NCBI RefSeq assembly: GCF_009901525.1 | Contig: NZ_CP019288.1 | Location: forward strand, 4,865,501-4,929,500 | From: Kordia antarctica | GTDB taxonomy: Bacteria > Bacteroidota > Bacteroidia > Flavobacteriales > Flavobacteriaceae | Reading direction: 5' to 3' | Length of the DNA stretch: 64,000 bases | Notes under the pieces: model-generated | The model's input: the letters and a program-made list of their open reading frames with translations, nothing else | The model's database searches: none | What the model was told of the DNA's origin: nothing | Made by a program: the position numbers and the translations under genes | Part shown: piece by piece, positions 10,805-18,872 of the stretch | How positions within the stretch are numbered: position 1 is the stretch's first letter | How the letters are laid out: each line of letters opens with the position of its first letter

Positions 10805-11179
10805 GTTTCATAAATAAAGAATAAAGAATAAAGAACACCGAATACCGAATAACAAATCAACAAAACAAACAAACATCGAATGTTGAAATTAAAAATGCAA
10901 AACTCAAAATGTAAAATAAAAAAGTATTTCTTCCAGCAACCAGCAACCAGCAACCAGCAACCAGCAACCAGCAACCAGCAACCAGCAACTGTCACATTGA
11001 GCGCAGTCGAAATGCAAAACCAGTAACCAAATCCTTATTCATAACCAATCTCAATCAGCATAAAAATTAATTCAAGTATTCTCATATTGAAAAAAGTATG
11101 TTATTTTTAACTAAAAAATAGGAAATAACACTCATAACCACAAAATCCTATTTCGTAAATTTGCATTCCAACAAAAAAT
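10805..11179. other. Non-coding gap with simple repeats before idi
   Basis: No convincing gene. The stretch holds low-complexity AAAGAATAAAG and ACCGAATA-type repeats, a CCAGCAA tandem repeat, a REP-like GAGCGCAGTCGAAATG fragment at about 10998 and, just before idi, a -7-like TAAATTTG at 11156-11163. Confidence 0.6.
10933..10988. repeat. (CCAGCAA)8 tandem heptamer
   Basis: Eight perfect head-to-tail copies of CCAGCAA. The heptamer is not a multiple of three and the reverse-strand reading frame through it (AGCWLLV repeats) looks spurious. Confidence 0.95.
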
Positions 11180-11704
11180 ATGACACAAGAAAACGTAATC
11201 TTAGTAAACGAAAAAGATGAGCAAATCGGTTTAATGGAAAAAATCGAAGCGCATGAAAAAGCATTGCTTCACCGAGCATTTTCCGTATTCATTCTAAATG
11301 ACAAAGGCGAACTCATGCTACAACAACGTGCTTTACACAAATACCATTCGCCAGGTTTATGGACAAATACCTGTTGCAGTCATCAACGCGATGGAGAAAG
11401 CAACATAAATGCTGGAAAACGAAGATTACAAGAAGAAATGGGATTCGTAACGGAACTTACGGAAGCTGTATCATTCATATACAAAGCGCCTTTTGACAAT
11501 GGACTCACGGAGCACGAGTACGATCATGTCATGACAGGAACGTACAATGACGCACCTACAATCAATCCGGATGAAGTAGCTTCATGGAAATGGATGGCTG
11601 TGAAAGCAGTAAAAAATGATATCACCGAAAATCCAGATCAATACACAGCTTGGTTCAAAATAATATTTGATAAATTTTACCAACACATAAAAGTCGATAC
11701 ATGA
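11180..11704 (+). CDS. idi: Isopentenyl-diphosphate delta-isomerase, type I
   Basis: 174 residues, usual length for the Nudix-fold type I enzyme that interconverts isopentenyl and dimethylallyl diphosphate in isoprenoid synthesis in the cytoplasm. Visible family features are HRAFSVFILND, LMLQQRALHKYHSPGLW, the NTCCSH catalytic-cysteine motif, the Nudix-like RRLQEEMG and the EHEYDHV metal-binding stretch. A TAAATTTG promoter element ends 16 bases upstream of the ATG. Eighty-six bases separate it from the pterin synthase. Confidence 0.95.
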   Translation: MTQENVILVNEKDEQIGLMEKIEAHEKALLHRAFSVFILNDKGELMLQQRALHKYHSPGLWTNTCCSHQRDGESNINAGKRRLQEEMGFVTELTEAVSFIYKAPFDNGLTEHEYDHVMTGTYNDAPTINPDEVASWKWMAVKAVKNDITENPDQYTAWFKIIFDKFYQHIKVDT

Positions 11705-11790
11705 AACGAGTATGTTAAAAAGTTTATCACTAAAGGGAATGGTTAATAGCGAACAGCATGTGACCAATTAAAGACAAATAATATAAACAC

Positions 11791-12201
11791 ATGAAAGTAA
11801 CCGTAAGTAGAAAAGCACACTTTAACGCTGCACACCGATTATATCGACCAGATTGGGACGATGCTAAAAACGAAGAAATCTTTGGAAAATGTAGCAATCC
11901 CAACTATCATGGACATAATTACGAACTCATTGTAAGTGTCAAAGGCGAAATAGACAAAGAAACAGGATTTGTCATGGATGTAAAAATACTAAAAGATTTA
12001 ATTATCTCAGAAGTAGAAGACGCGTTCGATCATAAAAATCTAAACATTGAAGTTCCTGAATTCAAAAACTTAAATCCTACTGCGGAAAACATTGTTGTCG
12101 TCATTTGGAACAAACTCAGAAAGCATATTTCAACAACACTAGACTTAGAAATAGTATTATATGAAACACCACGAAACTTTGTAAAATACGCAGGAGAATA
12201 A
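11791..12201 (+). CDS. queD: 6-pyruvoyl-tetrahydropterin synthase / 6-carboxytetrahydropterin synthase (QueD-like)
   Basis: 136 residues with the family zinc site His15, His40 and His42 (AHRL and YHGHNY) and catalytic Cys34 in GKCSNPN. The downstream KDLI, DHKNLN and PTAEN motifs are also those of the PTPS/QueD fold. The enzyme converts dihydroneopterin triphosphate in pterin or queuosine-precursor synthesis; sequence alone does not separate the two activities. The stop is two bases before manA, so the two are co-transcribed. Confidence 0.88.
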   Translation: MKVTVSRKAHFNAAHRLYRPDWDDAKNEEIFGKCSNPNYHGHNYELIVSVKGEIDKETGFVMDVKILKDLIISEVEDAFDHKNLNIEVPEFKNLNPTAENIVVVIWNKLRKHISTTLDLEIVLYETPRNFVKYAGE

Positions 12202-12203
12202 CT

Positions 12204-13178
12204 ATGAATCTATATCCTTTAAAATTCAAATCTATCTACAAAGAACGTATTTGGGGCGGCAACAAACTGCAAACAATGCTCAACAAAAACGTTACAGGAG
12301 ATGCTATTGGCGAAAGTTGGGAAATCTCGGATGTAAATGATGTACCATCAGTAGTTGCGAATGGAGAATTGCAAGGGAAAACATTGCAGGAACTAAGTGA
12401 GACGTTTCAAGAAAAACTATTAGGGACAAAAGTATACAGCGCGTTCGGAACAAAATTTCCACTGCTCATAAAATACATTGACGCAAACAGAGATTTATCA
12501 ATCCAAGTACATCCAAATGATGAATTAGCCAAAAAGCGTCACAATTCCTTTGGTAAAACGGAAATGTGGTACGTAATGCAAGCGGATGAAGGCGCAGAAT
12601 TAATAGTCGGATTCAATCAAGAAGTAACCAAAGAGGTATTTCAAACACATGTAAAAAACAATACGCTCACAGAAATTCTCAACTTTCAAAAAGTAAAAAA
12701 AGGAGATGTATATTTCTTGCCTGCAGGAAGAATTCATTCCATTGGTGGCGGAATTCTCTTGGCGGAAATTCAACAAACTTCAGACATAACCTATCGTATC
12801 TTTGATTGGAATAGAGTAGATGCAGAAGGAAATTCACGCGAATTGCACACGGATTTAGCACTTGACGCGATAGATTACACTTTGCATGAAAACTACAAAA
12901 CGGCATTCAAATCAAAAGAAAATACAGCAACAACTATTGTTGATTCTCCATATTTCACTACAAATTTAATTCCTTTTCAGGGCGAATTAGATGTAAATCA
13001 TGATGAAAAAGACTCATTTGTTATATACATGTGTGTAAAAGGAAATGTTACGTTTGAAACTGCAAACTACAAGGAAAAGCTCTCTTTCGGAGAAACATTA
13101 CTGCTACCTGCCGCAATCAAAAACATAAAAATAAGCACAACAGAAGCTTCTGAACTCTTGGAAGTTTATATTAATTAG
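12204..13178 (+). CDS. manA: Mannose-6-phosphate isomerase, class I
   Basis: 324 residues, short class I form (catalytic cupin plus small C-terminal cupin). It converts mannose-6-phosphate and fructose-6-phosphate, feeding GDP-mannose synthesis. Visible motifs: ERIWGG near the N-terminus, IQVHPND and KTEMWYV (zinc ligands His and Glu), LPAGRIHSIGGGILLAEIQQTSD (His ligand) and the FDWNR motif. ATG lies two bases after the queD-like stop codon. Confidence 0.93.
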   Translation: MNLYPLKFKSIYKERIWGGNKLQTMLNKNVTGDAIGESWEISDVNDVPSVVANGELQGKTLQELSETFQEKLLGTKVYSAFGTKFPLLIKYIDANRDLSIQVHPNDELAKKRHNSFGKTEMWYVMQADEGAELIVGFNQEVTKEVFQTHVKNNTLTEILNFQKVKKGDVYFLPAGRIHSIGGGILLAEIQQTSDITYRIFDWNRVDAEGNSRELHTDLALDAIDYTLHENYKTAFKSKENTATTIVDSPYFTTNLIPFQGELDVNHDEKDSFVIYMCVKGNVTFETANYKEKLSFGETLLLPAAIKNIKISTTEASELLEVYIN

Positions 13179-13596
13179 GAGTTTTTTCATTCCTGCGGAG
13201 GAAGCAATCGCTACATAACCCAAAGTTGAAAATATCGAATATCGAATACCGAATACCGAATATCGAATATTGAAGTTTATTACCCAAAAACCTAAAATTT
13301 TAAACTAAAAAATTTTCGTGCATTCATAGCAAATAAACAAATTAACAAACTGACATCGAGCATAGCCGAGATAAACCGAAAATTAAAGTTGAAAATATCG
13401 AATATCAAATAAGGAATATCGAATATTGAAGTTGAAAATACCGAATACCGAATATCAAATAAGGAATACTGAATGTTGAAGTTTTTCAATGATTTAATTT
13501 TTGAATGTTTAAATTTTTGAATCCTTCAGTAATATTTATATTATTTATAACAGCTAATAAACCATTTTAGTCTAAATTTGCAAAAAATTATAAATC
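13179..13596. repeat. Non-coding gap with GAATATCGAATACCGAAT simple repeats
   Basis: Two blocks (about 13230-13275 and 13390-13480) are made of diverged GAATATCGAATACCG-type units that read as FDIRYSVF-like peptides on the minus strand. A REP-like fragment (ATTCCTGCGGAGGAAGCAATCG) is at about 13188. I see no gene. A -7-like TAAATTTG at 13573-13580 serves the following gene. Confidence 0.75.
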
Positions 13597-13863
13597 ATGT
13601 CAAATAAAAGAGATCTAAAAAAGGACTTAAACTACGTTTTTGGAGATATTATTGATGCAGCCCTAGTATGGCAAATCGCTAATCCAAAGGAAGATGCTAC
13701 AAAGAGCGAAGCAATCATTGATGAATCTATAAATAGTTTCGATGCGTTGATTGCAGAAACTAACAAAAGAAAAGTTGAAAATCCAAAGGCACATTTCAGT
13801 GGAATCAGACATTCATTCGAGACAAAAGCAACTGAATTAGTAGCAAAAATAAACAGTCTGTAA
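13597..13863 (+). CDS. Hypothetical all-alpha protein, 88 residues
   Basis: A short, charged, evidently helical protein (MSNKRDLKKDLNYVFGDIID start, conserved-looking HFSGIRHSFE near the C-terminus). No signal peptide, no membrane segment, no cysteines. A TAAATTTG element 16 bases upstream of the ATG and good codon use support a real gene. I recall similar small proteins in other flavobacteria but no function. Confidence 0.75.
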   Translation: MSNKRDLKKDLNYVFGDIIDAALVWQIANPKEDATKSEAIIDESINSFDALIAETNKRKVENPKAHFSGIRHSFETKATELVAKINSL

Positions 13864-13879
13864 AAAAATAAAAAAAAGG

Positions 13880-13910
13880 TTTGCATAATATAAAAAGGTT
13901 TTTATATTTG
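13880..13910 (+). promoter_or_regulatory. Bacteroidota sigma-A promoter for tRNA-Thr
   Basis: TTTG at 13880-13883, a 19-base spacer, then TATATTTG at 13903-13910: a full match to the Bacteroidota consensus TTTG-N19-TAnnTTTG, about 10 bases before the tRNA 5' end. Confidence 0.88.
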
Positions 13911-13920
13911 CAACCGCTTT

Positions 13921-13994
13921 GCCGATGTAGCTCAGCTGGCTAGAGCAGCTGATTTGTAATCAGCAGGTCGTGGGTTCGAGTCCCTCCATCGGCT
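13921..13994 (+). tRNA. tRNA-Thr (anticodon TGT)
   Basis: 74 bases. Acceptor arms GCCGATG and CATCGGC pair fully, discriminator T; D arm GCTC/GAGC; anticodon stem GCTGA/TCAGC with loop TTTGTAA, giving anticodon TGT; T loop TTCGAGT. CCA is not encoded. The 3' end is reused in the tandem repeat that follows. Confidence 0.96.
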
Positions 13995-14330
13995 CAAAGT
14001 TTGTAAAAACAGTAATCATGAAAATGGTTGCTGTTTTTTTTTGTGACAATATCTACTTCAAAAAGGTATTAAATCCTAAGATTTTATACGAGAAGTTTAT
14101 CCTGAGCGGAGTCGAAGGAAGTCCCTCCATCGGCTCAAAGTTTGTAAAACAGTAATCATGAAAATGGTTGCTGTTTTTTTTTGTGACAATATCTACTTCA
14201 AAAAGGTATTAAATCCTAAGATTTTATACGAGAAGTTTATCCTGAGCGGAGTCGAAGGAAGTAACTCCATCGGCTCAAAGTTTGTAAAAACAGTAATCAT
14301 GAAAATGGTTGCTGTTTTTTTTGTGACAAA
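13981..14330 (+). repeat. Tandem ~140-bp repeat that duplicates the tRNA-Thr 3' end and its terminator
   Basis: The unit beginning CTCCATCGGCTCAAAGTTTG occurs at about 13984, 14125 and 14265 (period 141 and 140). Each copy carries the tRNA 3' end, the hairpin terminator and, in the first two, an ATATCTACTTCAAAAAGG segment ending in a REP-like GAGCGGAGTCGAAGG. Copy three is cut short. Open frames seen here (MKMVAVFF...) are by-products of the repeat. From 14331 to 14496 I see nothing but AT-rich leader DNA. Confidence 0.93.
14005..14041 (+). terminator. Terminator of tRNA-Thr (repeated at 14145-14182 and 14285-14322)
   Basis: Stem AAAACAGTAA / TTGCTGTTTT (one G-U) with loop around TCATGAAAATGG, then eight or more T. 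The same hairpin is present in each of the three tandem repeat copies. Confidence 0.85.
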
Positions 14331-14496
14331 ATCAAGATAATAAATCCTAACTTCCTTAAGCAAACATTAAAAAATCATCTTGAAGATTTTGTTTTTAGAT
14401 GAGATTCTTTTAGATTTAACAATATAAGTCAATAAGTTCGGATGAAACAAAATTTCCGTATTTGCTTACATTATAACCAAAGAAAAATCAGCATAA

Positions 14497-15720
14497 ATGA
14501 AAAAAATATTATTGGTACTCATACTCTTCATTTCATATACGCAACTTTTAACTTCACAAAATAATCTAACAGAAAAGCAACAATATTTTTTGCAAGAACT
14601 AAATGATGCGTATGGCGGACAGATTCTTTTTGCAAAAAATTATCACAAAACATCAAATGTATATTACAAACTCGTTGAATACTCAGGAATGAACTTCCCT
14701 GTAGTGTTCAATCAAACCTTTCATTGGGGAGAAGCACATTATGGCGGATTGATTATTTTAGATTATTCAACAATTCATAAAAAGAAAGACATTTTAGCTT
14801 TCGTATTTGCGCATGAATGGGCGCATCAAGCACTTGGACATCAACCAAACTTATACAAACCGAATGGAAGCAAATGGCGCGTAAAAACGTCAAGTACGCA
14901 ATACGAAGATGAAGCAGATTATTACGCAGGACAATTTTTGGCAAAATATGAGTATGATATAAAAAAAGTTACAAACTACCTCAGTTCATTACCTGAGTTT
15001 AATGATACTCAGCATTCTTCAGGAAAAAAAAGAGCTGCAACAGTTTTGAGAGGTTTTAATAGTGTTCCTAAAATTAATAGACAAATTACACAAACTACTA
15101 TTTCTGAAAGTACGCCAGAATTTCAATCAATCTTAATAGAAGAATTCAATAACAATACTAAAAATTGGAAAACAGGAAGAGATTTTAAAAAAATGACAGG
15201 TGCTTTTGATGGGAAAGTAAAAACGTTGAACGTACACTATGAAATTTCCAACGGAAAATATAAAATTAGAAATTTAGGCGATTATGGACAAGGTGGCATC
15301 GCAAAAGACAAATTAAAATTCAATTCGAGTTCAAACTTTGAAATTTCTACCGTATTCAATTTATATAGTGGCGGATTTGAAGTTTCATGGGATTCATGTA
15401 GCAGCGAACCAGATGCTGAAGGTTACACAGAAGGTTTTTCAAACTATATCTATCTCACAGCAGATGGAAACTACAGAATTGGACATCATAATAGAAAAGT
15501 TGAATTTGGAAATACGGAAAGATCAGGAACATTTACATTCGGAAATTCAAATAGAGTATACTTGCGAATTGTGTATAAAAACGGTACGTGTAAATATTAC
15601 ATCAACAACAAAATGATCGCAAGCAAATCTGCTAATATTTGTGGAAATGGTGCAAGTTTCAAAGTTGACACAAAAACAGATGTTGAAATAGATAATATAT
15701 TAATACTGAGAAAAAATTAG
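14497..15720 (+). CDS. Secreted zinc metallopeptidase (M48-like) with C-terminal beta-sandwich
   Basis: 407 residues with signal peptide (to about LLTSQ). The zinc-peptidase motif HEWAH is at residues 106-110 (FAHEWAHQALGHQ), with a candidate third ligand in EDEAD (137-141), spaced as in M48-type gluzincins. The second half (from about 215) is beta-rich and repeats Trp/Gly/Asp patterns like concanavalin A/jelly-roll domains that cover extracellular proteases; I cannot assign a family. No T9SS sorting tail is seen. It stands alone with ~100-base gaps. Substrate unknown. Confidence 0.75.
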   Translation: MKKILLVLILFISYTQLLTSQNNLTEKQQYFLQELNDAYGGQILFAKNYHKTSNVYYKLVEYSGMNFPVVFNQTFHWGEAHYGGLIILDYSTIHKKKDILAFVFAHEWAHQALGHQPNLYKPNGSKWRVKTSSTQYEDEADYYAGQFLAKYEYDIKKVTNYLSSLPEFNDTQHSSGKKRAATVLRGFNSVPKINRQITQTTISESTPEFQSILIEEFNNNTKNWKTGRDFKKMTGAFDGKVKTLNVHYEISNGKYKIRNLGDYGQGGIAKDKLKFNSSSNFEISTVFNLYSGGFEVSWDSCSSEPDAEGYTEGFSNYIYLTADGNYRIGHHNRKVEFGNTERSGTFTFGNSNRVYLRIVYKNGTCKYYINNKMIASKSANICGNGASFKVDTKTDVEIDNILILRKN

Positions 15721-15824
15721 TAGCGACTTATTTTTCAATTCTTGAATTACAGTTTTTACAAAACATAGGAATATAAAACGAACCTTAACGTATCTTTGCC
15801 AAAATCGTTTCAAAAACAAATGGC

Positions 15825-17060
15825 ATGCAATTCAAAGAACTAAAACTCAATAAACCAATCATCAGAGCTTTATTTGAGAAAAATTACGAAGAACCAACCT
15901 TAGTTCAAGAGCGTGCAATTCCTGCAATTTTGGCTAAAAAAGACATTATTGTATCTGCGCAAACAGGAACTGGAAAAACGGCTGCGTTTGCATTGCCCAT
16001 TTTACAATTACTATACGACAAGCAAGATGCGCCTAAAAAAGGGAAGAAAATAAAAGCGTTGGTCATTTGTCCTACGCGTGAATTAGCAATTCAGATTGAA
16101 GAAAACTTTGTAGCATATAGCAAATATACCAACTTGCGCACAGGCTTAGTATTTGGCGGCGCTTCCATTGAACCGCAAAAAGAAATGCTCAAAAAAGGCG
16201 TAGATATTTTAGTCGCAACGCCAGGAAGATTACTAGACTTACACAAGCAAGATTTTATCAACTTAGATTACATAGAAACTTTTGTCATAGATGAAGCTGA
16301 TTTAATGTTAGATATGGGATTCATTGACGACGTTAAAAAAATAGAACGTTTATGTCCTGAAGGAAAACAAATTCTACTCTTTTCGGCTACAATGCCATTC
16401 AAAGTGGAACAATTGGCAAATTCGATTCTCAGAAATCCAGAATTTGTAGAAGTTTCGCCAACATCATCTGCGGCAAAAAGTGTGAATCAACAATTATATT
16501 ACGTTCCAAAACCTAAAAAAATTGAATTGTGTTTGCATGTACTCAGAAACAATATCAAAGGAAGTGCTATTATTTTCAGACGCACAAAATATGGTGTTGA
16601 TAAGCTCGAAGAAACGCTTCTAAAAAATAATTACAAAGCAGTAAGTATTCATGGTGGAATTGCACAAAGCTTGCGACAAACAGCGCTAAACCAATTCAAA
16701 AGTGGAGAAGCTGAAATTCTCATCGCGACGGATGTTGCTGCAAGAGGAATTGACATCAAAAACGTAGATACAGTGATTAACTTCGACATTCCAAACATTT
16801 CTGAAACTTATGTACACAGAATTGGAAGAACGGGAAGAGCTGGCGCATCAGGAAAAGCAATATCATTCTGTTCGGCAGACGAAAAAGGATACATTAAAGA
16901 CATTCAACAATTAATAAATACGGTGATTCCTGTAGTAGAAGAACATCCGTATCCACTTGATCCAAAAGCAACGCCAGAAGTTCACAAAAAACCAGGAAGT
17001 AAATATAAAAAAGGACGTAAATCTGAAGCTTCTAAAAAGAAGAAAAAACGTTGGTATTAA
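15825..17060 (+). CDS. DEAD-box ATP-dependent RNA helicase
   Basis: 411 residues with all helicase motifs in order: Q motif region (PTLVQERAIP), AQTGTGKT, PTRELAIQ, TPGRLLD, DEAD, SAT, then the second RecA domain with IIFRRTK, ATDVAARGIDI and HRIGRTGRAG, and a basic KKGRK...KKKKKRWY tail for RNA contact. Of the RhlE-like class, probably acting in ribosome assembly or RNA turnover. The promoter-like TATCTTTG is at 15791-15798. An ATG five bases upstream is out of frame. Confidence 0.94.
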   Translation: MQFKELKLNKPIIRALFEKNYEEPTLVQERAIPAILAKKDIIVSAQTGTGKTAAFALPILQLLYDKQDAPKKGKKIKALVICPTRELAIQIEENFVAYSKYTNLRTGLVFGGASIEPQKEMLKKGVDILVATPGRLLDLHKQDFINLDYIETFVIDEADLMLDMGFIDDVKKIERLCPEGKQILLFSATMPFKVEQLANSILRNPEFVEVSPTSSAAKSVNQQLYYVPKPKKIELCLHVLRNNIKGSAIIFRRTKYGVDKLEETLLKNNYKAVSIHGGIAQSLRQTALNQFKSGEAEILIATDVAARGIDIKNVDTVINFDIPNISETYVHRIGRTGRAGASGKAISFCSADEKGYIKDIQQLINTVIPVVEEHPYPLDPKATPEVHKKPGSKYKKGRKSEASKKKKKRWY

Positions 17061-17351
17061 ATGATTGACGATTGCAGATTAACGATTTTTGATTGCTGAT
17101 TGCTGATTGCTGATTGCAGAATTTTGATTTTTGATTGTTCACCAAAACGTCGCTTCGAGTGTCCTGAACTTGTTTCAGGATGTATCGAGAAGTACTTGTC
17201 ATTGCGAGTGATAGCGAAGCAATCTGTGTATTAAAAAGCAGGATTATTATTTTATTTCAGAAACGTCACTTCGAGTGAAATTCTGCAAGAATTTTGTATC
17301 GAGAAGTGCTTTTGAATCGCTAATTTTTCAATAAGTTCATAAAAACCGCAA
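17061..17351. repeat. Intergenic REP-like palindromes and GATTGCT microsatellite
   Basis: Begins with GATTGCT/GATTGCA heptamers (about 17064-17115). Then two nested palindromic units: CTTCGAGTG...ATCGAGAAG enclosing CCTGAACTTGTTTCAGG (about 17153-17192), a GTCATTGCGAGTGATAGCGA element, and CACTTCGAGTG...TATCGAGAAGTG enclosing ATTCTGCAAGAATT (about 17266-17311). Similar units recur near 42020-42190. No gene. Confidence 0.8.
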
Positions 17352-18098
17352 ATGAATCTTAAAAATTTATTTTTCAGCTTTCGCTTAATTGTACTCATAT
17401 CATTACTTTGTTTCTGCTCAAAACAAACTTCCGAAGTTCAACATGATACAGCTCGAATTCTAGCATATGAAGTAAATCCAAAAACGGAACAACTTCATTT
17501 CTATTGGAAGAACGAGCAAGGAGAAATTTACGAAAACTTTCAAAACCTAAAAACTCAGCTTGAAGCAACACAGCAAGAACTCATCTTTGCAATGAATGGC
17601 GGAATGTACAAAAGAGATCAATCGCCGCAAGGTTTATACGTTGAAAACGGACAGCTAAAATCGCCATTAGATACGTTACAAAAAGGATTCGGAAACTTCT
17701 ATTTACAGCCAAATGGCGTGTTTTACATCACGAAAGAAAACAATCCAGTAATTTGTACTTCACAAGTTTTCAAGCTTATTGAAAACATCAAATACGCAAC
17801 ACAATCAGGCCCAATGTTAGTGATTGATGGAAAACTACACGAAAAACTCACAAAAGATTCTATAAACCTTCACATTCGCAATGGTGTTGGAATTTTGCCA
17901 AACGGAAATCTACTATTCGCAATGAGCAAAGAAAAAATCAACTTCTATGACTTTGCCACATTCTTCAAAGAAAAAGGCTGTGAAAATGCTTTATACCTTG
18001 ACGGATTTGTCTCTAAGACATTTCTGCCTTCTAAAAACTATCAACAAATGGACGGAAATTTTGGTGTGATTATCGGAGTTACAAAACCTGTACAATAA
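17352..18098 (+). CDS. Phosphodiester glycosidase family lipoprotein (NAGPA/DUF2233)
   Basis: 248 residues. The N-terminus has a hydrophobic segment ending in LLCFCSKQ, a plausible lipobox. The body matches the phosphodiester glycosidase (DUF2233) family: FAMNGGMYKRDQSPQGLYVENG near residue 77, TQSGPMLVIDG, RNGVGI and LYLDGFVS. Family members remove sugar or phosphodiester caps; the substrate here is unknown. Single-gene unit flanked by repeats on both sides. Confidence 0.8.
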   Translation: MNLKNLFFSFRLIVLISLLCFCSKQTSEVQHDTARILAYEVNPKTEQLHFYWKNEQGEIYENFQNLKTQLEATQQELIFAMNGGMYKRDQSPQGLYVENGQLKSPLDTLQKGFGNFYLQPNGVFYITKENNPVICTSQVFKLIENIKYATQSGPMLVIDGKLHEKLTKDSINLHIRNGVGILPNGNLLFAMSKEKINFYDFATFFKEKGCENALYLDGFVSKTFLPSKNYQQMDGNFGVIIGVTKPVQ

Positions 18099-18099
18099 A

Positions 18100-18263
18100 T
18101 TCTTTTTCCGCAGTGTAGCATATATTTTTCGTTAAGAATTTTTGAAGCCTTGGAAAAAATTTAGAAAAATAAATGTGGTTTTAGCTTTTTCGGCTAAAAA
18201 CACCTCTGGAAAAACGCACTTTCTTTTGTTTCTTTTCTTTGTGCGAACAAAGAGAAAGAAAAT
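18100..18263 (+). repeat. Three-copy intergenic hairpin element, copy 1
   Basis: Runs from TTCTTTTTCCGCAGTGTAG to the CAAAGAGAAAGAAAAT end. It contains a stem GTTTTAGC / GCTAAAAAC, the conserved ACACCTCTGGAAAA core, CGCACTTTCTTTTGTTTC, and a closing hairpin TTTCTTTG-TGCGAA-CAAAGAGAAA. Closely related copies lie at 21272-21487 and 35494-35663. The 133 bases from here to the next gene hold nothing I recognise. Confidence 0.85.
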
Positions 18264-18396
18264 AGGAAGACAATAATGAAGTATTTAATCTAAAATATTC
18301 TCAAAACTCTATTGTAGAACTTATTTAGAGCTAACGTTTAAAAAATAGCTGTATCTTTCAAACAGAAAAAAAAATAATATCTAAATCATTCCTCAA

Positions 18397-18750
18397 ATGA
18401 AAAAATACATTTTAGTATTCGCACTACTTTTTGCATTGCAATCATATGCACAGAAAAACATAACTATCTTTGAATTAGAACCTTCGCAAAGTATGATTAT
18501 TACAGGCAAAGGCGCAGGACAAGATGCTGCAGTAAATCCTTATAAAGATGGAAACAGTATTGCAATTGTGAAAAATCTTGGAAAAAATATTTTTACAATT
18601 CGTATAGAATATCAAGGGAAAATAACGCGAACTCGTGTGTTAGAAGCTGATAAAGCTACCATGATTCCTTTGCGTCAAGGAAGTGAATTGTACTTGGATA
18701 GCGACTTAAAAGCCAAGGCAAAAATTGATTTCAAAAAAGGTAATAACTAA
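18397..18750 (+). CDS. Hypothetical secreted protein, 117 residues
   Basis: Signal peptide (MKKYILVFALLFALQSYAQ) followed by a ~95-residue beta-rich domain (FELEPSQSMIITGKGAGQDA, KTVR-like strands). No cysteines, no lipobox. Not recognised; a small periplasmic or surface protein is the most that can be inferred. It is convergent with the gene at 18873. Confidence 0.7.
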   Translation: MKKYILVFALLFALQSYAQKNITIFELEPSQSMIITGKGAGQDAAVNPYKDGNSIAIVKNLGKNIFTIRIEYQGKITRTRVLEADKATMIPLRQGSELYLDSDLKAKAKIDFKKGNN

Positions 18751-18773
18751 CATATTTTTCTTTTAAACATATT

Positions 18774-18857
18774 AAAGAGATTGTTTTAAAGGTCTTAAAA
18801 AACATCATTCTGAACATGGTTTAGTTTGACGAAATTTCACTTTTGAAACAATCTCTT
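18774..18857. other. Inverted repeat between convergent genes
   Basis: Arms AAAGAGATTGTTTT (18774-18787) and GAAACAATCTCTTT (18844-18857) pair at 13 of 14 positions around a ~56-base loop containing a REP-like CATTCTGAAC...GTTTAG stretch. It sits between two convergent genes and may fold in both transcripts; T-runs are weak, so a true terminator is uncertain. Confidence 0.55.
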
Positions 18858-18872
18858 TGTATTGAATGTATG

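Noticed and set aside
10783-10995. Minus-strand 70-residue frame with AGCWLLV repeats
   Set aside because: Reads through the CCAGCAA heptamer and a terminator.
13292-13489. Minus-strand 65-residue frame rich in FDIRYSVF
   Set aside because: Made of the GAATATCGAATACCG simple repeat; low complexity, no start context.
13970-14340. Two short plus-strand frames (MGSSPSIGSKFVK..., MKMVAVFFCDN...) after tRNA-Thr
   Set aside because: They run through the tandemly repeated tRNA end and terminator hairpin; same words recur in each repeat, so they are repeat by-products.
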